The notes: generated by a model from the letters alone, not told the origin. A stretch of DNA of 64,000 nucleotides from Prochlorococcus sp. AG-409-M05 (GCA_003215435.1 QCKJ01000001.1:124001-188000); one strand, 5' to 3'; shown: positions 33,220 through 43,004, counted from the first letter of the stretch. Numbers and translations are program-made.

Positions 33220-34632
33220 ATGGCACTAGTTTTACTCCCAGGCCTAAATAATCTGATCGAAGACATCAGCGAAGAGAAAAAGCTTCCTACTCAGGTTGTT
33301 GAAGCAGCTCTTAGAGAAGCCCTCTTAAAAGGCTATGAACGCTACAGAAGAACTCTTTACTTAGGGATAAATGAAGATCCATTTGAAGAAGAGTACTTCA
33401 GTAACTTTGACGTAGGCTTAGATCTTGAAGAAGAAGGATATCGAGTACTTGCAAGCAAAATTATCGTTGATGAGATCGAAAGTGAAGACCACCAAATATC
33501 ACTTTCTGAAGTAATGCAGGTAGCTGAAGAAGCCCAAATAGGAGATACGGTTGTTTTAGATGTAACTCCCGAAAAAGAAGACTTTGGTCGAATGGCCGCA
33601 GCCACAACAAAACAAGTTTTGGCACAAAAGCTTAGGGATCAACAGCGAAGAATGATTCAAGAAGAATTTGCTGATTTAGAGGATCCAGTACTAACAGCTC
33701 GAGTAATTCGTTTCGAACGACAGTCTGTAATTATGGCTGTAAGTTCTGGGCTGGGTAGGCCAGAAGTTGAAGCTGAGCTCCCTCGAAGAGATCAATTACC
33801 CAATGACAACTATCGAGCAAATGCAACTTTCAAAGTTTTCCTGAAGGAAGTAAGCGAACTTCCACGTAAAGGGCCACAGCTCTTTGTTAGCAGGGCAAAT
33901 GCTGGGCTTGTTGTTTACCTTTTTGAAAATGAAGTGCCAGAAATTCAAGAAGGGTCAGTGCGAATTGTCGCAGTCGCACGTGAAGCGAATCCACCATCTA
34001 GATCAGTAGGTCCACGTACAAAAGTTGCAGTTGACAGCATCGAAAGGGAAGTAGACCCAGTTGGAGCTTGCATAGGAGCACGAGGTTCACGGATTCAACA
34101 AGTCGTCAATGAACTACGAGGAGAAAAAATTGATGTCGTCCGATGGTCTTCTGATCCAAGTCAATACATTGCAAATTCGTTAAGTCCTTCAAGAGTTGAA
34201 ATGGTTCGTCTGGTTGATCCCGAAGGTCAACACGCACATGTACTAGTTCCGCCTGATCAACTAAGCCTTGCGATAGGAAGAGAAGGGCAAAATGTTCGCC
34301 TTGCAGCAAGATTAACTGGATGGAAAATCGATATCAAAAATGCTCATGAATATGATCAAGCGACTGAGGATGCTGCAGTTGCAGAACTAATCTCCCAAAG
34401 AGAAGAAGAGGAATCCCTCCAACGTGAAGCAGAAGAGAGACTAGCGGCAGAACAAGCGGCAAGAGCAGAAGAAGATGCACGTCTTCGAGAGCTATATCCA
34501 CTATCAGAAGATGACGAAGACTACCTAGTTGAAGAATCTGAAGATTTAATTAATGAAGACACAACTACTTCAGAGATGTCATCTGAACCGTCTGTTGAAG
34601 ATAGCCCTAATGAAGAGGACAAGACCCGGTGA
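33220..34632 (+). CDS. nusA: Transcription termination/antitermination factor NusA
   Basis: A 470-residue RNA-polymerase-associated factor. An N-terminal RNAP-binding domain (LLPGLNNLIEDISEEKKL) is followed by an S1 domain and KH domains with VGACIGARGSRIQQVVNEL and LAIGREGQNVRLAARLTGWKI. The C terminus is a short acidic, Glu/Ser-rich tail instead of the acidic repeats of E. coli. ATG start at 33220, 53 bases after rimP. Its stop overlaps the next start (GTGA). Confidence 0.97.
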   Translation: MALVLLPGLNNLIEDISEEKKLPTQVVEAALREALLKGYERYRRTLYLGINEDPFEEEYFSNFDVGLDLEEEGYRVLASKIIVDEIESEDHQISLSEVMQVAEEAQIGDTVVLDVTPEKEDFGRMAAATTKQVLAQKLRDQQRRMIQEEFADLEDPVLTARVIRFERQSVIMAVSSGLGRPEVEAELPRRDQLPNDNYRANATFKVFLKEVSELPRKGPQLFVSRANAGLVVYLFENEVPEIQEGSVRIVAVAREANPPSRSVGPRTKVAVDSIEREVDPVGACIGARGSRIQQVVNELRGEKIDVVRWSSDPSQYIANSLSPSRVEMVRLVDPEGQHAHVLVPPDQLSLAIGREGQNVRLAARLTGWKIDIKNAHEYDQATEDAAVAELISQREEEESLQREAEERLAAEQAARAEEDARLRELYPLSEDDEDYLVEESEDLINEDTTTSEMSSEPSVEDSPNEEDKTR

Positions 34633-34973
34633 AAGAACGACCCATCCTGCGTAGATGCGTAGCCTGTAAAAAGCTGCTCGATAGAAAGCACCTTTTGCGA
34701 GTGATACGAGACCATCAGGATGGTGTTGTCTTCAACACGGGTTCAGGTAGATCTGCCTATCTTTGCCCAAATGAGGACTGTTTAGAAGAGGCATTTCGCC
34801 GAAAACGTTTAAATAAGGCCCTGCGTTGCCAGGTTCCCTCTAACGTTTTGGAGGCATTGCATGAGCGACTTGTTCAAACCGATGATTTAGTCGCTAAAGC
34901 AAAATTATCCACGCCACAACAACTTAAAAGTGGTCCCGATGCACCCAGTGCATCGACCAAAAGGAGAACTTAA
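34629..34973 (+). CDS. ylxR: YlxR (DUF448) family RNA-binding protein
   Basis: A 114-residue protein with the YlxR pattern [21 protein letters not shown] and [22 protein letters not shown]. It has a nucleic-acid-binding fold and is almost always encoded between nusA and infB; it has been linked to transcription regulation and, in some bacteria, RNase P RNA. GTG start at 34629 overlapping the nusA stop, and its own stop overlaps the infB start (TAATG). The C-terminal 30 residues are low-complexity. Confidence 0.93.
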   Translation: MKERPILRRCVACKKLLDRKHLLRVIRDHQDGVVFNTGSGRSAYLCPNEDCLEEAFRRKRLNKALRCQVPSNVLEALHERLVQTDDLVAKAKLSTPQQLKSGPDAPSASTKRRT

Positions 34974-37900
34974 TGACCAGCAGCGGCAAAATCAGAATAT
35001 ACGAGCTTTCCAGGGATCTAGGCCTGGAAAACAAAGACGTCCTTGATGCTGCAAAAAAACTTTCTATTGCGGTAAAGAGTCACAGCAGTTCAATAAGTGA
35101 CGAAGAAGCGCTAAAAATCAAAGGTTTATTAAGTCAAAAGAAAAAGTCTGAACCAAAGCCAAAGGCCAGTTCAAAACCTGAGAAAGTAATACTTTCCGTT
35201 AAAAAAGCTTCTACTCCCGCAAAGAAGCCAGTCTCGAGCAAAACACCAGAAAAGGAAAAAAGTTCTTTAGGGAAGCCTTCAGCCCCTTTGAAACCAGCTA
35301 TTCCTAATAAACCTATAGGAAAAGCCAGCAGTCCAATCTCACCTAACAGACCACTCCATTCAGCAAATAATTCAGGGGAAGCAAAAGATTTAATCCCGAC
35401 TAAAGCAACAAAAACTCCAAATACCCCAACAAATCGATCCGTCCCTCCAAGCAGACCCAATGCTCCGATCCCAAGACCTACCAATAAACCTTTACCACCT
35501 GCAAAACTCAAATCCAATCCTCAAGAGCAAAAGCTCCCATCTCAAAACAAGCCAAGGTCTAGTGGAAAGCCTTTAACCCGCCCAAGCATTGTTTCAAAGC
35601 CAAGTTCATCAACTTCTTCAACTCGCAACTCTCCTCCCAGCAAAGGAAGAGCTTTATCAGATAGGCCAGCTCCTAAAACAGAACTTGTAGGCCGACCTCA
35701 GCCAAAACGCCCGGTAGCCCCACCAATTCGTCCAGACAGAAAACGGCCTGGAACGAGCTCTAGGCCTGGAGCTGGCGGACAAGGTCAACGCTATAACACC
35801 CCTCAGAGACCTGGAGGAGGGCAGAGGCCTGGAAATCAAGGTAGACAGGGAGGACAAAGACAAGGACAACCACGTTCAGCCAGTGGACTAGAGCTTGTTG
35901 GGAAACCCATCCGTAGAGATAAACCTAATAGCGGCTCAAGTAATAGAGATGGAAGTAACCGCCAAGGCTCATCTAATCGGCCAAACATGCCAAATGGGAT
36001 GAGAAAGCCAGTTGCACCAGGAGAACTGATGCAACTTCAAAAGCCTAATAATCGTCCAGGAACACCACCCCCTAGAAGAGCTGATGGCACCACGGTTGGT
36101 GCTAAAGGAAATTCTCAAAGCCCTTCTGCAAACAAACCCAATCGACCAGCGACCCCTCCGACAGCTCCAAGGAGACCAAGCCATCGCCCGGCAGGAGCGG
36201 GTCCAAGAAAGTCCAAGCCAGACTGGGATGACAGTGCCAAGCTAGAAGCACTACGCAATAAATCTCCGCAGAAACAACGTCAGAAAGTACACATTATTGG
36301 AGAAAATGATGATGCCCTAACAGCAGAAACTGGAGGCTTTGCAGGGGAACAGCAAGCTGTTGTCCTTTCAGCAAGTCTTGCAAGACCTGCTAAACCAAAA
36401 GATCAACAAAAAAGCGCCACAAAACCTGTGGCGGCGATGAGAAAGCGAAAAAAAGAAACTACACGACAGCGCCAACGACGCAGAGCCATGGAACTAAGGG
36501 CTGCGAGAGAGGCTAAGCAAGTCAGACCAGAAATGCTGATTGTTCCTGAGGACAATCTCACTGTTCAAGAACTTGCGGACATGCTGAGTGTTGAAAGCTC
36601 AGAAATCATCAAATCACTTTTCTTTAAAGGGATCATTGCAACTGTCACACAATCTCTAGATCTGACCACAATCGAAACAGTTGCTGAAGAATTTGGCGTT
36701 CCAGTACTACAAGACGACGCAGAGGAAGCTGCCAAGAAGACTGCAGAAATGATTGAAGAAGGAGACATCGAACATCTCATTCGACGTCCACCTGTAGTAA
36801 CAGTCATGGGTCACGTCGATCATGGCAAGACAAGTCTCCTAGATGCAATTCGTAAGGCTAGGGTTGCTGCAGGGGAAGCAGGGGGCATCACACAACATAT
36901 TGGGGCCTACCAAATTGAAATTGAACATGGAGGTGAGCCTCGAAAACTCACTTTCCTTGACACCCCAGGTCATGAAGCATTCACAGCTATGAGGGCTCGC
37001 GGAACCAAAGTTACAGACGTAGCAGTTCTAGTTGTCGCGGCAGATGATGGAGTGCGTCCTCAAACACTAGAAGCGATTAGTCATGCTCGAGCAGCAGAAG
37101 TGCCAATAGTGGTTGCCATAAACAAAATCGACAAAGAAGGTGCCTCGCAAGATCGAGTGAAACAGGAACTATCTGAACAAAATCTTGTAGCTGAAGAATG
37201 GGGAGGGGATGTAGTCATGGTGCCTGTCAGTGCAATAAAAAATGAAAATATTGACAAGCTCCTTGAAATGATTCTCTTAGTAACGGAAGTAGAAGACTTG
37301 CAGGCCAACCCTAATCGTCTTGCAAAAGGAACTGTTATTGAGGCACACCTTGACAAAGCAAAAGGACCTGTTGCGACACTATTAATTCAAAATGGCACCC
37401 TTAACACTGGAGATGTCATTGCAGCAGGCCCAGTTCTCGGAAAGATACGTGCAATGGTTGATGAGAATGGGACGAGACTAAAAGCAGGAGGCCCTTCCTG
37501 TGCTGTGGAAGCACTTGGCTTTAGTGAAGTGCCAACTGCAGGAGACGAATTTGAAGTCTATCCCGACGAAAAAGCAGCACGTTCCGTCGTTGGTGATCGC
37601 GCCTCCGATGCAAGAGCATCCCGCCTGGCCCAACAAATGGCATCAAGACGGGTTTCTCTCTCTGGTATGTCAACTCAGGCAAATGAAGGTGAGCTAAAGG
37701 AACTCAATCTAATTCTTAAAGCTGATGTTCAAGGCAGTGTGGAAGCCATCCTTGGTTCACTCGAGCAACTACCTAAGGATGAAGTTCAAGTCCGCGTACT
37801 TCTCTCAGCTCCAGGTGAGATTACAGAAACCGATGTAGATCTGGCCGCCGCATCAGGTGCAGTGATCATCGGATTCAACACATCAATGGCGTCAGGGGCA

Positions 37901-38311
37901 AAACGAGCAGCAGATTCAAATGGCGTTGACGTAAGAGACTATGAAGTCATATATAAACTTCTTGAAGACATCCAATTTGCCATGGAAGGCTTACTCGAGC
38001 CGGAGATGGTCGAAGAGTCACTAGGACAAGCAGAGGTTAGAGCGGTCTTCAATGTCGGTAGAAGCGCTGTCGCTGGCTGCTATGTGACCACAGGGAAACT
38101 GCAGCGAAATTGCCGTGTAAGAGTTAACCGTGGAAATCAGGTTGTTTTCGAAGGGGATCTGGACTCTCTTCGCCGAAACAAAGATGATGTCAAGGATGTT
38201 GCTACTGGGTTTGAATGCGGAATAGGTAGCGATAGATTCTCTAATTGGGAAGAAGGTGATTTAATTTCAGCATTCAAACTTGTTACTCAAAGACGAAAAC
38301 TAAACACATAG
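34973..38311 (+). CDS. infB: Translation initiation factor IF-2
   Basis: GTPase that brings fMet-tRNA to the 30S subunit. The 1112-residue protein has a short N-terminal IF2_N element, then a roughly 400-residue disordered region rich in Pro, Lys, Ser, Arg and Gly (about residues 50-430), including Gly/Gln/Arg runs near 36 kb. A second IF2_N element precedes the GTPase domain. GTPase motifs are GHVDHGKT near 617, DTPGHEAF and NKID, with C-terminal domains II-IV normal. ATG start at 34973 overlapping the ylxR stop. Last gene of the nusA operon, 27 bases before a membrane-protein gene. Confidence 0.97.
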   Translation: MTSSGKIRIYELSRDLGLENKDVLDAAKKLSIAVKSHSSSISDEEALKIKGLLSQKKKSEPKPKASSKPEKVILSVKKASTPAKKPVSSKTPEKEKSSLGKPSAPLKPAIPNKPIGKASSPISPNRPLHSANNSGEAKDLIPTKATKTPNTPTNRSVPPSRPNAPIPRPTNKPLPPAKLKSNPQEQKLPSQNKPRSSGKPLTRPSIVSKPSSSTSSTRNSPPSKGRALSDRPAPKTELVGRPQPKRPVAPPIRPDRKRPGTSSRPGAGGQGQRYNTPQRPGGGQRPGNQGRQGGQRQGQPRSASGLELVGKPIRRDKPNSGSSNRDGSNRQGSSNRPNMPNGMRKPVAPGELMQLQKPNNRPGTPPPRRADGTTVGAKGNSQSPSANKPNRPATPPTAPRRPSHRPAGAGPRKSKPDWDDSAKLEALRNKSPQKQRQKVHIIGENDDALTAETGGFAGEQQAVVLSASLARPAKPKDQQKSATKPVAAMRKRKKETTRQRQRRRAMELRAAREAKQVRPEMLIVPEDNLTVQELADMLSVESSEIIKSLFFKGIIATVTQSLDLTTIETVAEEFGVPVLQDDAEEAAKKTAEMIEEGDIEHLIRRPPVVTVMGHVDHGKTSLLDAIRKARVAAGEAGGITQHIGAYQIEIEHGGEPRKLTFLDTPGHEAFTAMRARGTKVTDVAVLVVAADDGVRPQTLEAISHARAAEVPIVVAINKIDKEGASQDRVKQELSEQNLVAEEWGGDVVMVPVSAIKNENIDKLLEMILLVTEVEDLQANPNRLAKGTVIEAHLDKAKGPVATLLIQNGTLNTGDVIAAGPVLGKIRAMVDENGTRLKAGGPSCAVEALGFSEVPTAGDEFEVYPDEKAARSVVGDRASDARASRLAQQMASRRVSLSGMSTQANEGELKELNLILKADVQGSVEAILGSLEQLPKDEVQVRVLLSAPGEITETDVDLAAASGAVIIGFNTSMASGAKRAADSNGVDVRDYEVIYKLLEDIQFAMEGLLEPEMVEESLGQAEVRAVFNVGRSAVAGCYVTTGKLQRNCRVRVNRGNQVVFEGDLDSLRRNKDDVKDVATGFECGIGSDRFSNWEEGDLISAFKLVTQRRKLNT

Positions 38312-38338
38312 AGATTTTTTGTCCATCAACACCCTGTC

Positions 38339-39073
38339 TTGAATTCAGCTAGTCGCGAACCTCTACTTTGGTTACAACTACTATCATTGGGTGTAATTCC
38401 TTTGGAAATAATTTTTCTTAGGTTGCTTCTTGGAGGAAGTGAGCTAGGACCAATACCTTTTTTTGAAAGGACCTTTCTATGGACCCTTGCAGTAATTGCT
38501 CCAACAATCTCCCTATGGGAGAGGCCCGCAGATTGGGCATCATTATGTGTTTTAAAGCAACCTCTGAAAACTCGGTCAATTAAGCAACTCAAATTAAGCA
38601 GTTTACAAATACATCCCTTTACTCAAACAAGCCTACTGCTAGGAGCAATAACGCTATTTCTATTACTCTGGTGGGTTGATCAATCCGCTGTTTTGATCAA
38701 CGAATTCTCCCCTCTAAAAGGATCCTCTAGAGCAATAACACTTCTTTCATCAGCCCCCCTGCTAACACTTCTGCTCTGGCAATGGCATCAATTAAGCCAA
38801 TCCATCTGGTTACTTACGAGATCTGATAATGATTTAGAAAGAGCAATTCCCTTGCCACTTACAAGACTCACTGAAGAAAGAACCTCACTTGGACTGGGTG
38901 TTCTTAAATTTCCAGAACTCGAGCTATCAGAACAACTAAACCCTCTGTCTATCAAACCACAGCAACCATCCAAACAAAAGCAAAGCACTGATTTGGATAC
39001 CAGCATCCCCACCTGCGATACCCTCCCCAGCAAAGACTCTGATAGTCATAACAAAGAAACCAAGACAAGCTGA
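38339..39073 (+). CDS. Membrane protein with low-complexity tail, overlapping DUF3493 gene
   Basis: A 244-residue inner-membrane protein. About four hydrophobic helices lie in residues 8-160, followed by a soluble tail rich in Ser, Lys, Gln, Asp and Thr (SIKPQQPSKQKQSTDLD and after). TTG start at 38339, 27 bases after infB. The last 138 bases lie antisense to the DUF3493 gene. RefSeq, as I recall, names such cyanobacterial proteins 'low-complexity tail membrane protein' because of this collision. Function unknown. The tail probably reflects what the opposite strand can encode when it must specify a membrane helix. Confidence 0.75.
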   Translation: MNSASREPLLWLQLLSLGVIPLEIIFLRLLLGGSELGPIPFFERTFLWTLAVIAPTISLWERPADWASLCVLKQPLKTRSIKQLKLSSLQIHPFTQTSLLLGAITLFLLLWWVDQSAVLINEFSPLKGSSRAITLLSSAPLLTLLLWQWHQLSQSIWLLTRSDNDLERAIPLPLTRLTEERTSLGLGVLKFPELELSEQLNPLSIKPQQPSKQKQSTDLDTSIPTCDTLPSKDSDSHNKETKTS

Positions 39074-39193
39074 TCCAAACAAAGCGAACCATAATCCTCT
39101 TCTAAGGCCACGCCACGGGGTCAAAGACTCTTTAAGTAAACGCTTGCGCAGCTCAGGATCCAACTGAGGCCGAGAGTTCTGGGAGTCGCTCAA
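38936..39193 (-). CDS. DUF3493 small membrane protein
   Basis: An 85-residue protein with a charged N terminus (MSDSQNSRPQLDPELRKRLLKES), then LTPWRGLRRGLWFALFGSACL leading into a first transmembrane helix near 33-55 and a second near 62-80 ending LWFDRQRV. This matches the cyanobacterial DUF3493 family; function unknown. Its second helix is encoded antisense to the low-complexity tail of the neighbouring membrane protein. ATG start at 39193, 40 bases before the tRNA-Thr gene, on the opposite strand. Confidence 0.82.
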   Translation of the reverse strand: MSDSQNSRPQLDPELRKRLLKESLTPWRGLRRGLWFALFGSACLGFFVMTIRVFAGEGIAGGDAGIQISALLLFGWLLWFDRQRV

Positions 39194-39233
39194 AATCGAA
39201 TAACAAGAAGTAAGAATGTTAGGTTCCGATAGG

Positions 39234-39305
<72 letters not shown>

Positions 39306-39317
39306 TGACCCGAAGGA

Positions 39318-39338
39318 ACTCTTATTCAAGAGTAATTT
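39318..39338 (+). terminator. Putative terminator after tRNA-Thr
   Basis: Six-bp inverted repeat ACTCTT/AAGAGT (39318-39323 with 39328-39333, 4-base loop) followed by AATTTT. It starts 12 bases after the tRNA. Weak but well placed. Confidence 0.5.
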
Positions 39339-39456
39339 TAAAGATCCCGTGGTTTGGAGGTGAACTAAGCAAGGTTCAATTTAATTGTTTTAATAAGCCG
39401 CCCTAATCATGTCAAACTAGAAGAATTTAAGCTTCAAAAATTATTCCTTAATCATT

Positions 39457-40677
39457 TTGCAAAGCATAATTTCAAACAACTTTAGCTCCTTAGCCACTCT
39501 TCTTGTTGTTATTTCATCAGGGTCTTTAATGGGACTTGCGATCCTATTTATAAAGCTAATAAATGTTTTCAAAGAGGCTCCCATACTGGGGAATCAATTT
39601 CATGATTTAAAAGATGCAAGTTTGACAATAATTATCCCTACTTACAACGAAGAGTCTAATATCGAAAAGTGCTTGCAGAGTATTTTCTCAAGCAAAAGGC
39701 CTTGCGAAAATTGGAAAATAATAATGGTAGATGATTGTTCTACAGATGACACAGTAAAACTTGCAAGAAAGAAAGCAAAACAAATGAAAATCAATACCGA
39801 CAATTTTATGATAATTAATGCCGGGGAAAGACCGAGCAACGAACATTGGGTGGGGAAGAACTGGCCCTGCTATAGAGCTTTAGAAAGCCTAGATAGCACT
39901 TGGGTGCTTTTTATAGACGCAGATATATGCCTAGAAGAAACCACATTACGGCGAGCTCTCTCTAAAAGCATTTCCGAGGAAATAGATTTGCTTACTATCG
40001 CCCCGAGACTTAAATGTAGCTGCCTCGCCGAATGGATGGTTCAACCAATCATTGCAAGTTTACTAGGGTTTGGTTTTCCTTTTAAGGCCATAAATGATCC
40101 CAATAGCAAGATAGCTTTTGCAGCCGGTCCATTTATGCTATTTAGAACTTCAGCTTATAAATCTATCGGAGGACACAAAAGCCTTGCCGGAGAAGTTGTA
40201 GAAGATATAGCTTTTGCTTATAAAATAAAAAATTCCGGCTACAAACTTTATTACTTACTTGGACTTGATGCTATTGAGCTAAGGATGTACCAAGACTTTA
40301 GTTCTCTATGGGAAGGATGGAGTAAAAATTGGTTTATTGGACTTGACAGAAGTATTGTGAAGTCATTAGGGGCTTCTTTATCTGTATTTACAATGTTTAG
40401 TATACCCTGGCTAATTGTTCCTATAAATTGCGTAATTCTAGTCTTCAGCTCAGGCAATACTTGGTTATTAATGACTTCAATCCTTTTTGGTTTTTCAGGG
40501 ATATATCTCCAATTCTTACTCCGCCGATGGGTAAATAGGACTATGAATTTCCCAGTTAAGTACTGGTGGCTAATGGGAGTGGGTGGAATAATTCTAGGAC
40601 TAATCGGCCCAAATTCAATTTGGAAAACAACTACCGGTAAAGGCTGGACATGGAAAGGGAGACCTTTAGGCTATTAA
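39457..40677 (+). CDS. Membrane-associated family 2 glycosyltransferase
   Basis: A 406-residue enzyme with an N-terminal transmembrane helix, a GT-A domain and two or three C-terminal helices. Sites seen are LTIIIPTYNEESNI, the donor-binding MVDDCSTDD, the metal-binding DAD at 154-156 (VLFIDADICL), AAGPFMLFRTSAYKSIGGH, and the acid/base region VVEDIAFAYKIK. The layout resembles carotenoid- or hopanoid-linked glycosyltransferases; the acceptor is unknown. The start TTG at 39457 is uncertain; ATG at residue 25 lies inside the first helix. The gene is clearly more AT-rich than infB and other neighbours and sits just after a tRNA, so it may be acquired. A long hairpin covers its 3' end. Confidence 0.85.
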   Translation: MQSIISNNFSSLATLLVVISSGSLMGLAILFIKLINVFKEAPILGNQFHDLKDASLTIIIPTYNEESNIEKCLQSIFSSKRPCENWKIIMVDDCSTDDTVKLARKKAKQMKINTDNFMIINAGERPSNEHWVGKNWPCYRALESLDSTWVLFIDADICLEETTLRRALSKSISEEIDLLTIAPRLKCSCLAEWMVQPIIASLLGFGFPFKAINDPNSKIAFAAGPFMLFRTSAYKSIGGHKSLAGEVVEDIAFAYKIKNSGYKLYYLLGLDAIELRMYQDFSSLWEGWSKNWFIGLDRSIVKSLGASLSVFTMFSIPWLIVPINCVILVFSSGNTWLLMTSILFGFSGIYLQFLLRRWVNRTMNFPVKYWWLMGVGGIILGLIGPNSIWKTTTGKGWTWKGRPLGY

Positions 40678-40697
40678 GATATTACTTAAAGGTCTCC
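40658..40697 (+). terminator. Long hairpin across the glycosyltransferase stop
   Basis: GGAGACCTTTA (40658-40668) pairs perfectly with TAAAGGTCTCC (40687-40697); a G-T and a G-C pair extend it to 13 bp, with the stop codon inside the loop. It lies between converging genes and could terminate both transcripts, or protect the mRNA 3' end; no long U-run follows directly. Confidence 0.6.
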
Positions 40698-40707
40698 ATA
40701 TAAAACT

Positions 40708-40821
40708 TTAATCACTTATAAAAAAAATAATTAAAAGCAGTAGCAACGAGAAATTAAATAGAGCCAGAATAATTGCTGCAAAAAAACTTGTTGTAAAAAA
40801 TCCAAATCCGTCCCTGCTCAT
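40708..40821 (-). CDS. Candidate 37-residue membrane peptide
   Basis: Read from ATG 40821 on the minus strand: MSRDGFGFFTTSFFAAIIL followed by a second hydrophobic run and ending FFISD. Essentially one or one-and-a-half membrane helices with a short charged N terminus. It lies 78 bases downstream of the TauE-type gene on the same strand and ends beside the long hairpin at 40658-40697. The sequence is very AT-rich, and such composition readily produces Phe/Leu/Ile runs by chance, so it may not be real. No family recognised. Confidence 0.4.
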   Translation of the reverse strand: MSRDGFGFFTTSFFAAIILALFNFSLLLLLIIFFISD

Positions 40822-40899
40822 TTTCTATTATGGAAAATCATAGATTTAAAAAAGAATCAATTTCAATTTAATCACCTTATTTAGCCTATAACAATTATA

Positions 40900-41703
40900 C
40901 TAATTTTCCCAAGCCATTAAAATACTCCTAAAGATCAAAGACGTACCCATTAAAAAAGCAACTATTTCAAATACTTTTTTGATGAATGCACTGCTAGTAG
41001 AAATTGAAATGTGCGCACCAATATAGCCTCCAGAGATTGATCCAAGTAAAAGTACAGGGAGCCAGTCAAAAGCTATTTGACCTTGCAGGCCAAGAACAAA
41101 AGCACCTATACCATTCCAAAAAAGTCCAACCAGAATCAATGTATAGGCAACCGCAAGTCGGTAGTCAAGCCGAAACCATTGAACCAACCAAATAGTCACA
41201 AAAAGTCCAGTCCCAGACGACAGAGCACCATTTAAAAAGCCAAAAAGAAAAAGTACAAGCCCACCAATCAAAACATGAGGCCATCGATAATTAAACTGAG
41301 TTTTATTTATACCAAGCGCACTTCGTTTCATAGACCAAATAGAAACACCTAAAGTCAATAATCCAAGAAGAACATTGAGGAATTGAGCTGGTAATTTAAG
41401 AGCAATTTGTGCACCTAGCCATACACCTGGAAGCCCAGAAATCAAAATGAATCCTGTAAACCAAGGGTTCAGAGATCTCTCTCTTGAATAGCGAAATGTT
41501 GCCCCTATACCAAGTGCAACGCTTGCAAACTTGTGGGTAGCTAAAGCAACAGGGAAAGGGAAACCAAAAAGAATAAGTGCAGGCAACTGAAGAAGTCCTG
41601 CCCCCCCGCCAGCAAGGGCAGAAATTAAATTAGCAAAAAATGAGATAATTAAAAGCCCAATTTGTTTAAAAGGGTCCTCAAAAACCATCATCAAAACAAA
41701 CAA
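40900..41703 (-). CDS. TauE/SafE (DUF81) family anion exporter
   Basis: A 267-residue inner-membrane protein with about eight helices. The repeated family signature is seen as ANLISALAGGGAGLLQLPALILFG and, in the second half, GFLNGALSSGTGLFVTIWLV. Relatives export sulfite, sulfoacetate or other organosulfur anions; substrate here unknown. The first codon read is at 41703, but Met5 or Met6 could be the true start (MVFEDPFKQIG). It lies 170 bases downstream of psbA on the same strand, separated by a strong terminator hairpin. Confidence 0.87.
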   Translation of the reverse strand: MFVLMMVFEDPFKQIGLLIISFFANLISALAGGGAGLLQLPALILFGFPFPVALATHKFASVALGIGATFRYSRERSLNPWFTGFILISGLPGVWLGAQIALKLPAQFLNVLLGLLTLGVSIWSMKRSALGINKTQFNYRWPHVLIGGLVLFLFGFLNGALSSGTGLFVTIWLVQWFRLDYRLAVAYTLILVGLFWNGIGAFVLGLQGQIAFDWLPVLLLGSISGGYIGAHISISTSSAFIKKVFEIVAFLMGTSLIFRSILMAWEN

Positions 41704-41818
41704 ATCAAAACTACGTTAAATCAAAAGTTTTATTTATAGTTATATCCTGCAATTTGCCTTGAAATCGCATAAGAAAATAATAAAAAAGAGTTTTATCTAT
41801 TGAGTGATTAAGCAATAG

Positions 41819-41847
41819 AAAAGCCCCCTTTTTAAGGGGGCTTTTTT
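41819..41847 (-). terminator. Strong terminator downstream of psbA
   Basis: Ten-bp stem AAAAGCCCCC/GGGGGCTTTT (41819-41828 with 41836-41845), 7-base loop. On the minus strand the 3' side reads GGGGGCTTTTCT, giving a rho-independent terminator about 30 bases after the psbA stop. It is almost symmetrical and could also stop plus-strand transcription. Confidence 0.85.
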
Positions 41848-41875
41848 CTATCTTGAAGCTTGAAAGCTTAGATAA

Positions 41876-42961
41876 TCAACCTATAGCAGGGGCAATAAGA
41901 GCCACTGGAGTTGAATCAGATGCTGCCAAGTCTAGAGGGAAATTGTGAGCATTACGCTCATGCATAACTTCCATACCAAGGTTTGCACGGTTCAGAACGT
42001 CTCCCCATGTAGGTACAACCTTACCCTGTGCATCAATGATGGACTGGTTAAAGTTAAAGCCGTTCAAGTTAAAGGCCATGGTGCAAATACCCATGGATGT
42101 TAACCAAACACAAACAACTGGGAAGATCGCTAAGAAGAAGTGAAGGCTTCGGCTGTTATTAAAGCTGGCGTACTGGAAGATAAGACGACCAAAATAACCG
42201 TGAGCAGCCACGATGTTATAGGTCTCTTCTTCTTGGCCAAACTTGTAGCCATAGTTCTGGGACTCATTCTCGGTGGTTTCACGAATCAGTGATGAAGTCA
42301 CCAGAGAGCCGTGCATGGCGGAGAAAAGACTGCCACCAAACATTCCTGCTACACCAAACATGTGGAATGGATGCATAAGAATGTTGTGCTCGGCCTGGAA
42401 CACAAACATAAAGTTAAAAGTTCCAGAGATGCCCAAAGGCATTCCGTCAGAGAAGGAGCCCTGACCGAAAGGATATACAAGGAAGACAGCAAATGCTGCG
42501 GAAACTGGAGCTGAATAAGCTACACAGATCCATGGGCGCATACCTAAACGATAGGAAAGCTCCCACTGACGACCCATCCAGCCACAAATACCAATCAAGA
42601 AGTGGAAGCAAACCAACTGGTAAGGCCCACCGTTATAAAGCCACTCGTCGAGGGTAGCTGCTTCCCAAATTGGGTAAAAGTGGAGGCCAATGGCGTTACT
42701 GGAAGGAACAACAGCACCAGAGATGATGTTATTTCCGTAGAGGAAGGAGCCAGCTACAGGCTCACGGATGCCATCGATATCGACCGGAGGGGCCGCAATA
42801 AAGGCAATGATGAAGCAAATTGTTGCCGCAAGCAGACATGGAATCATCAGAACACCAAACCACCCGACATAAATCCGGTTGTTTGTTGAAGTGACCCATT
42901 CGCAGAAATCTGCCCAGGCATCCAATTCCCATCTACCCCGTTCGCGGATAGAAGTGGTCAT
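41876..42961 (-). CDS. psbA: Photosystem II reaction-centre protein D1
   Basis: The 361-residue D1 precursor, the core subunit that carries P680, pheophytin, QB and most Mn-cluster ligands. The sequence is numbered two higher than the usual D1. The conserved [14 protein letters not shown] segment holds His332, Glu333, His337, Asp342 and Ala344 (usual numbering). After Ala344, 15 residues ([15 protein letters not shown]) form the extension removed by CtpA. The usual position 130 is Gln ([11 protein letters not shown]), the D1:1 or low-light type, not the Glu of high-light D1:2. N terminus [16 protein letters not shown]. It diverges from a radical SAM gene and is followed by a strong terminator. 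Confidence 0.99.
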   Translation of the reverse strand: MTTSIRERGRWELDAWADFCEWVTSTNNRIYVGWFGVLMIPCLLAATICFIIAFIAAPPVDIDGIREPVAGSFLYGNNIISGAVVPSSNAIGLHFYPIWEAATLDEWLYNGGPYQLVCFHFLIGICGWMGRQWELSYRLGMRPWICVAYSAPVSAAFAVFLVYPFGQGSFSDGMPLGISGTFNFMFVFQAEHNILMHPFHMFGVAGMFGGSLFSAMHGSLVTSSLIRETTENESQNYGYKFGQEEETYNIVAAHGYFGRLIFQYASFNNSRSLHFFLAIFPVVCVWLTSMGICTMAFNLNGFNFNQSIIDAQGKVVPTWGDVLNRANLGMEVMHERNAHNFPLDLAASDSTPVALIAPAIG

Positions 42962-42987
42962 AGGTAGTAAGACGTTTTACTTTTGAA

Positions 42988-43004
42988 AGCAGGAAAAACC
43001 TGCT
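42988..43004 (-). promoter_or_regulatory. Hairpin in the psbA 5' untranslated region
   Basis: Perfect 6-bp stem AGCAGG/CCTGCT with a 5-base loop (42988-42993 with 42999-43004), 27-43 bases upstream of the psbA start. Such leader stems influence mRNA stability and light-dependent translation in other cyanobacteria. The promoter must lie further out, in the 157-base gap shared with the divergent radical SAM gene; I could not pick a convincing -10 box. Confidence 0.5.

Noticed and set aside
35134-35517. Minus-strand Gly/Phe/Leu-rich frame opposite infB
   Set aside because: Mirror of the Pro/Lys/Ser-rich disordered IF-2 coding strand; composition artefact.
40801-40810. Possible repeat of the tRNA-Thr 3' end as an att site
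   Set aside because: Only the 8-base CAAATCCG is shared; flanking bases of the T arm and acceptor do not match, and no integrase is present.
42602-42889. Plus-strand frame opposite psbA
   Set aside because: Antisense to one of the most conserved genes known; no start context or family features.
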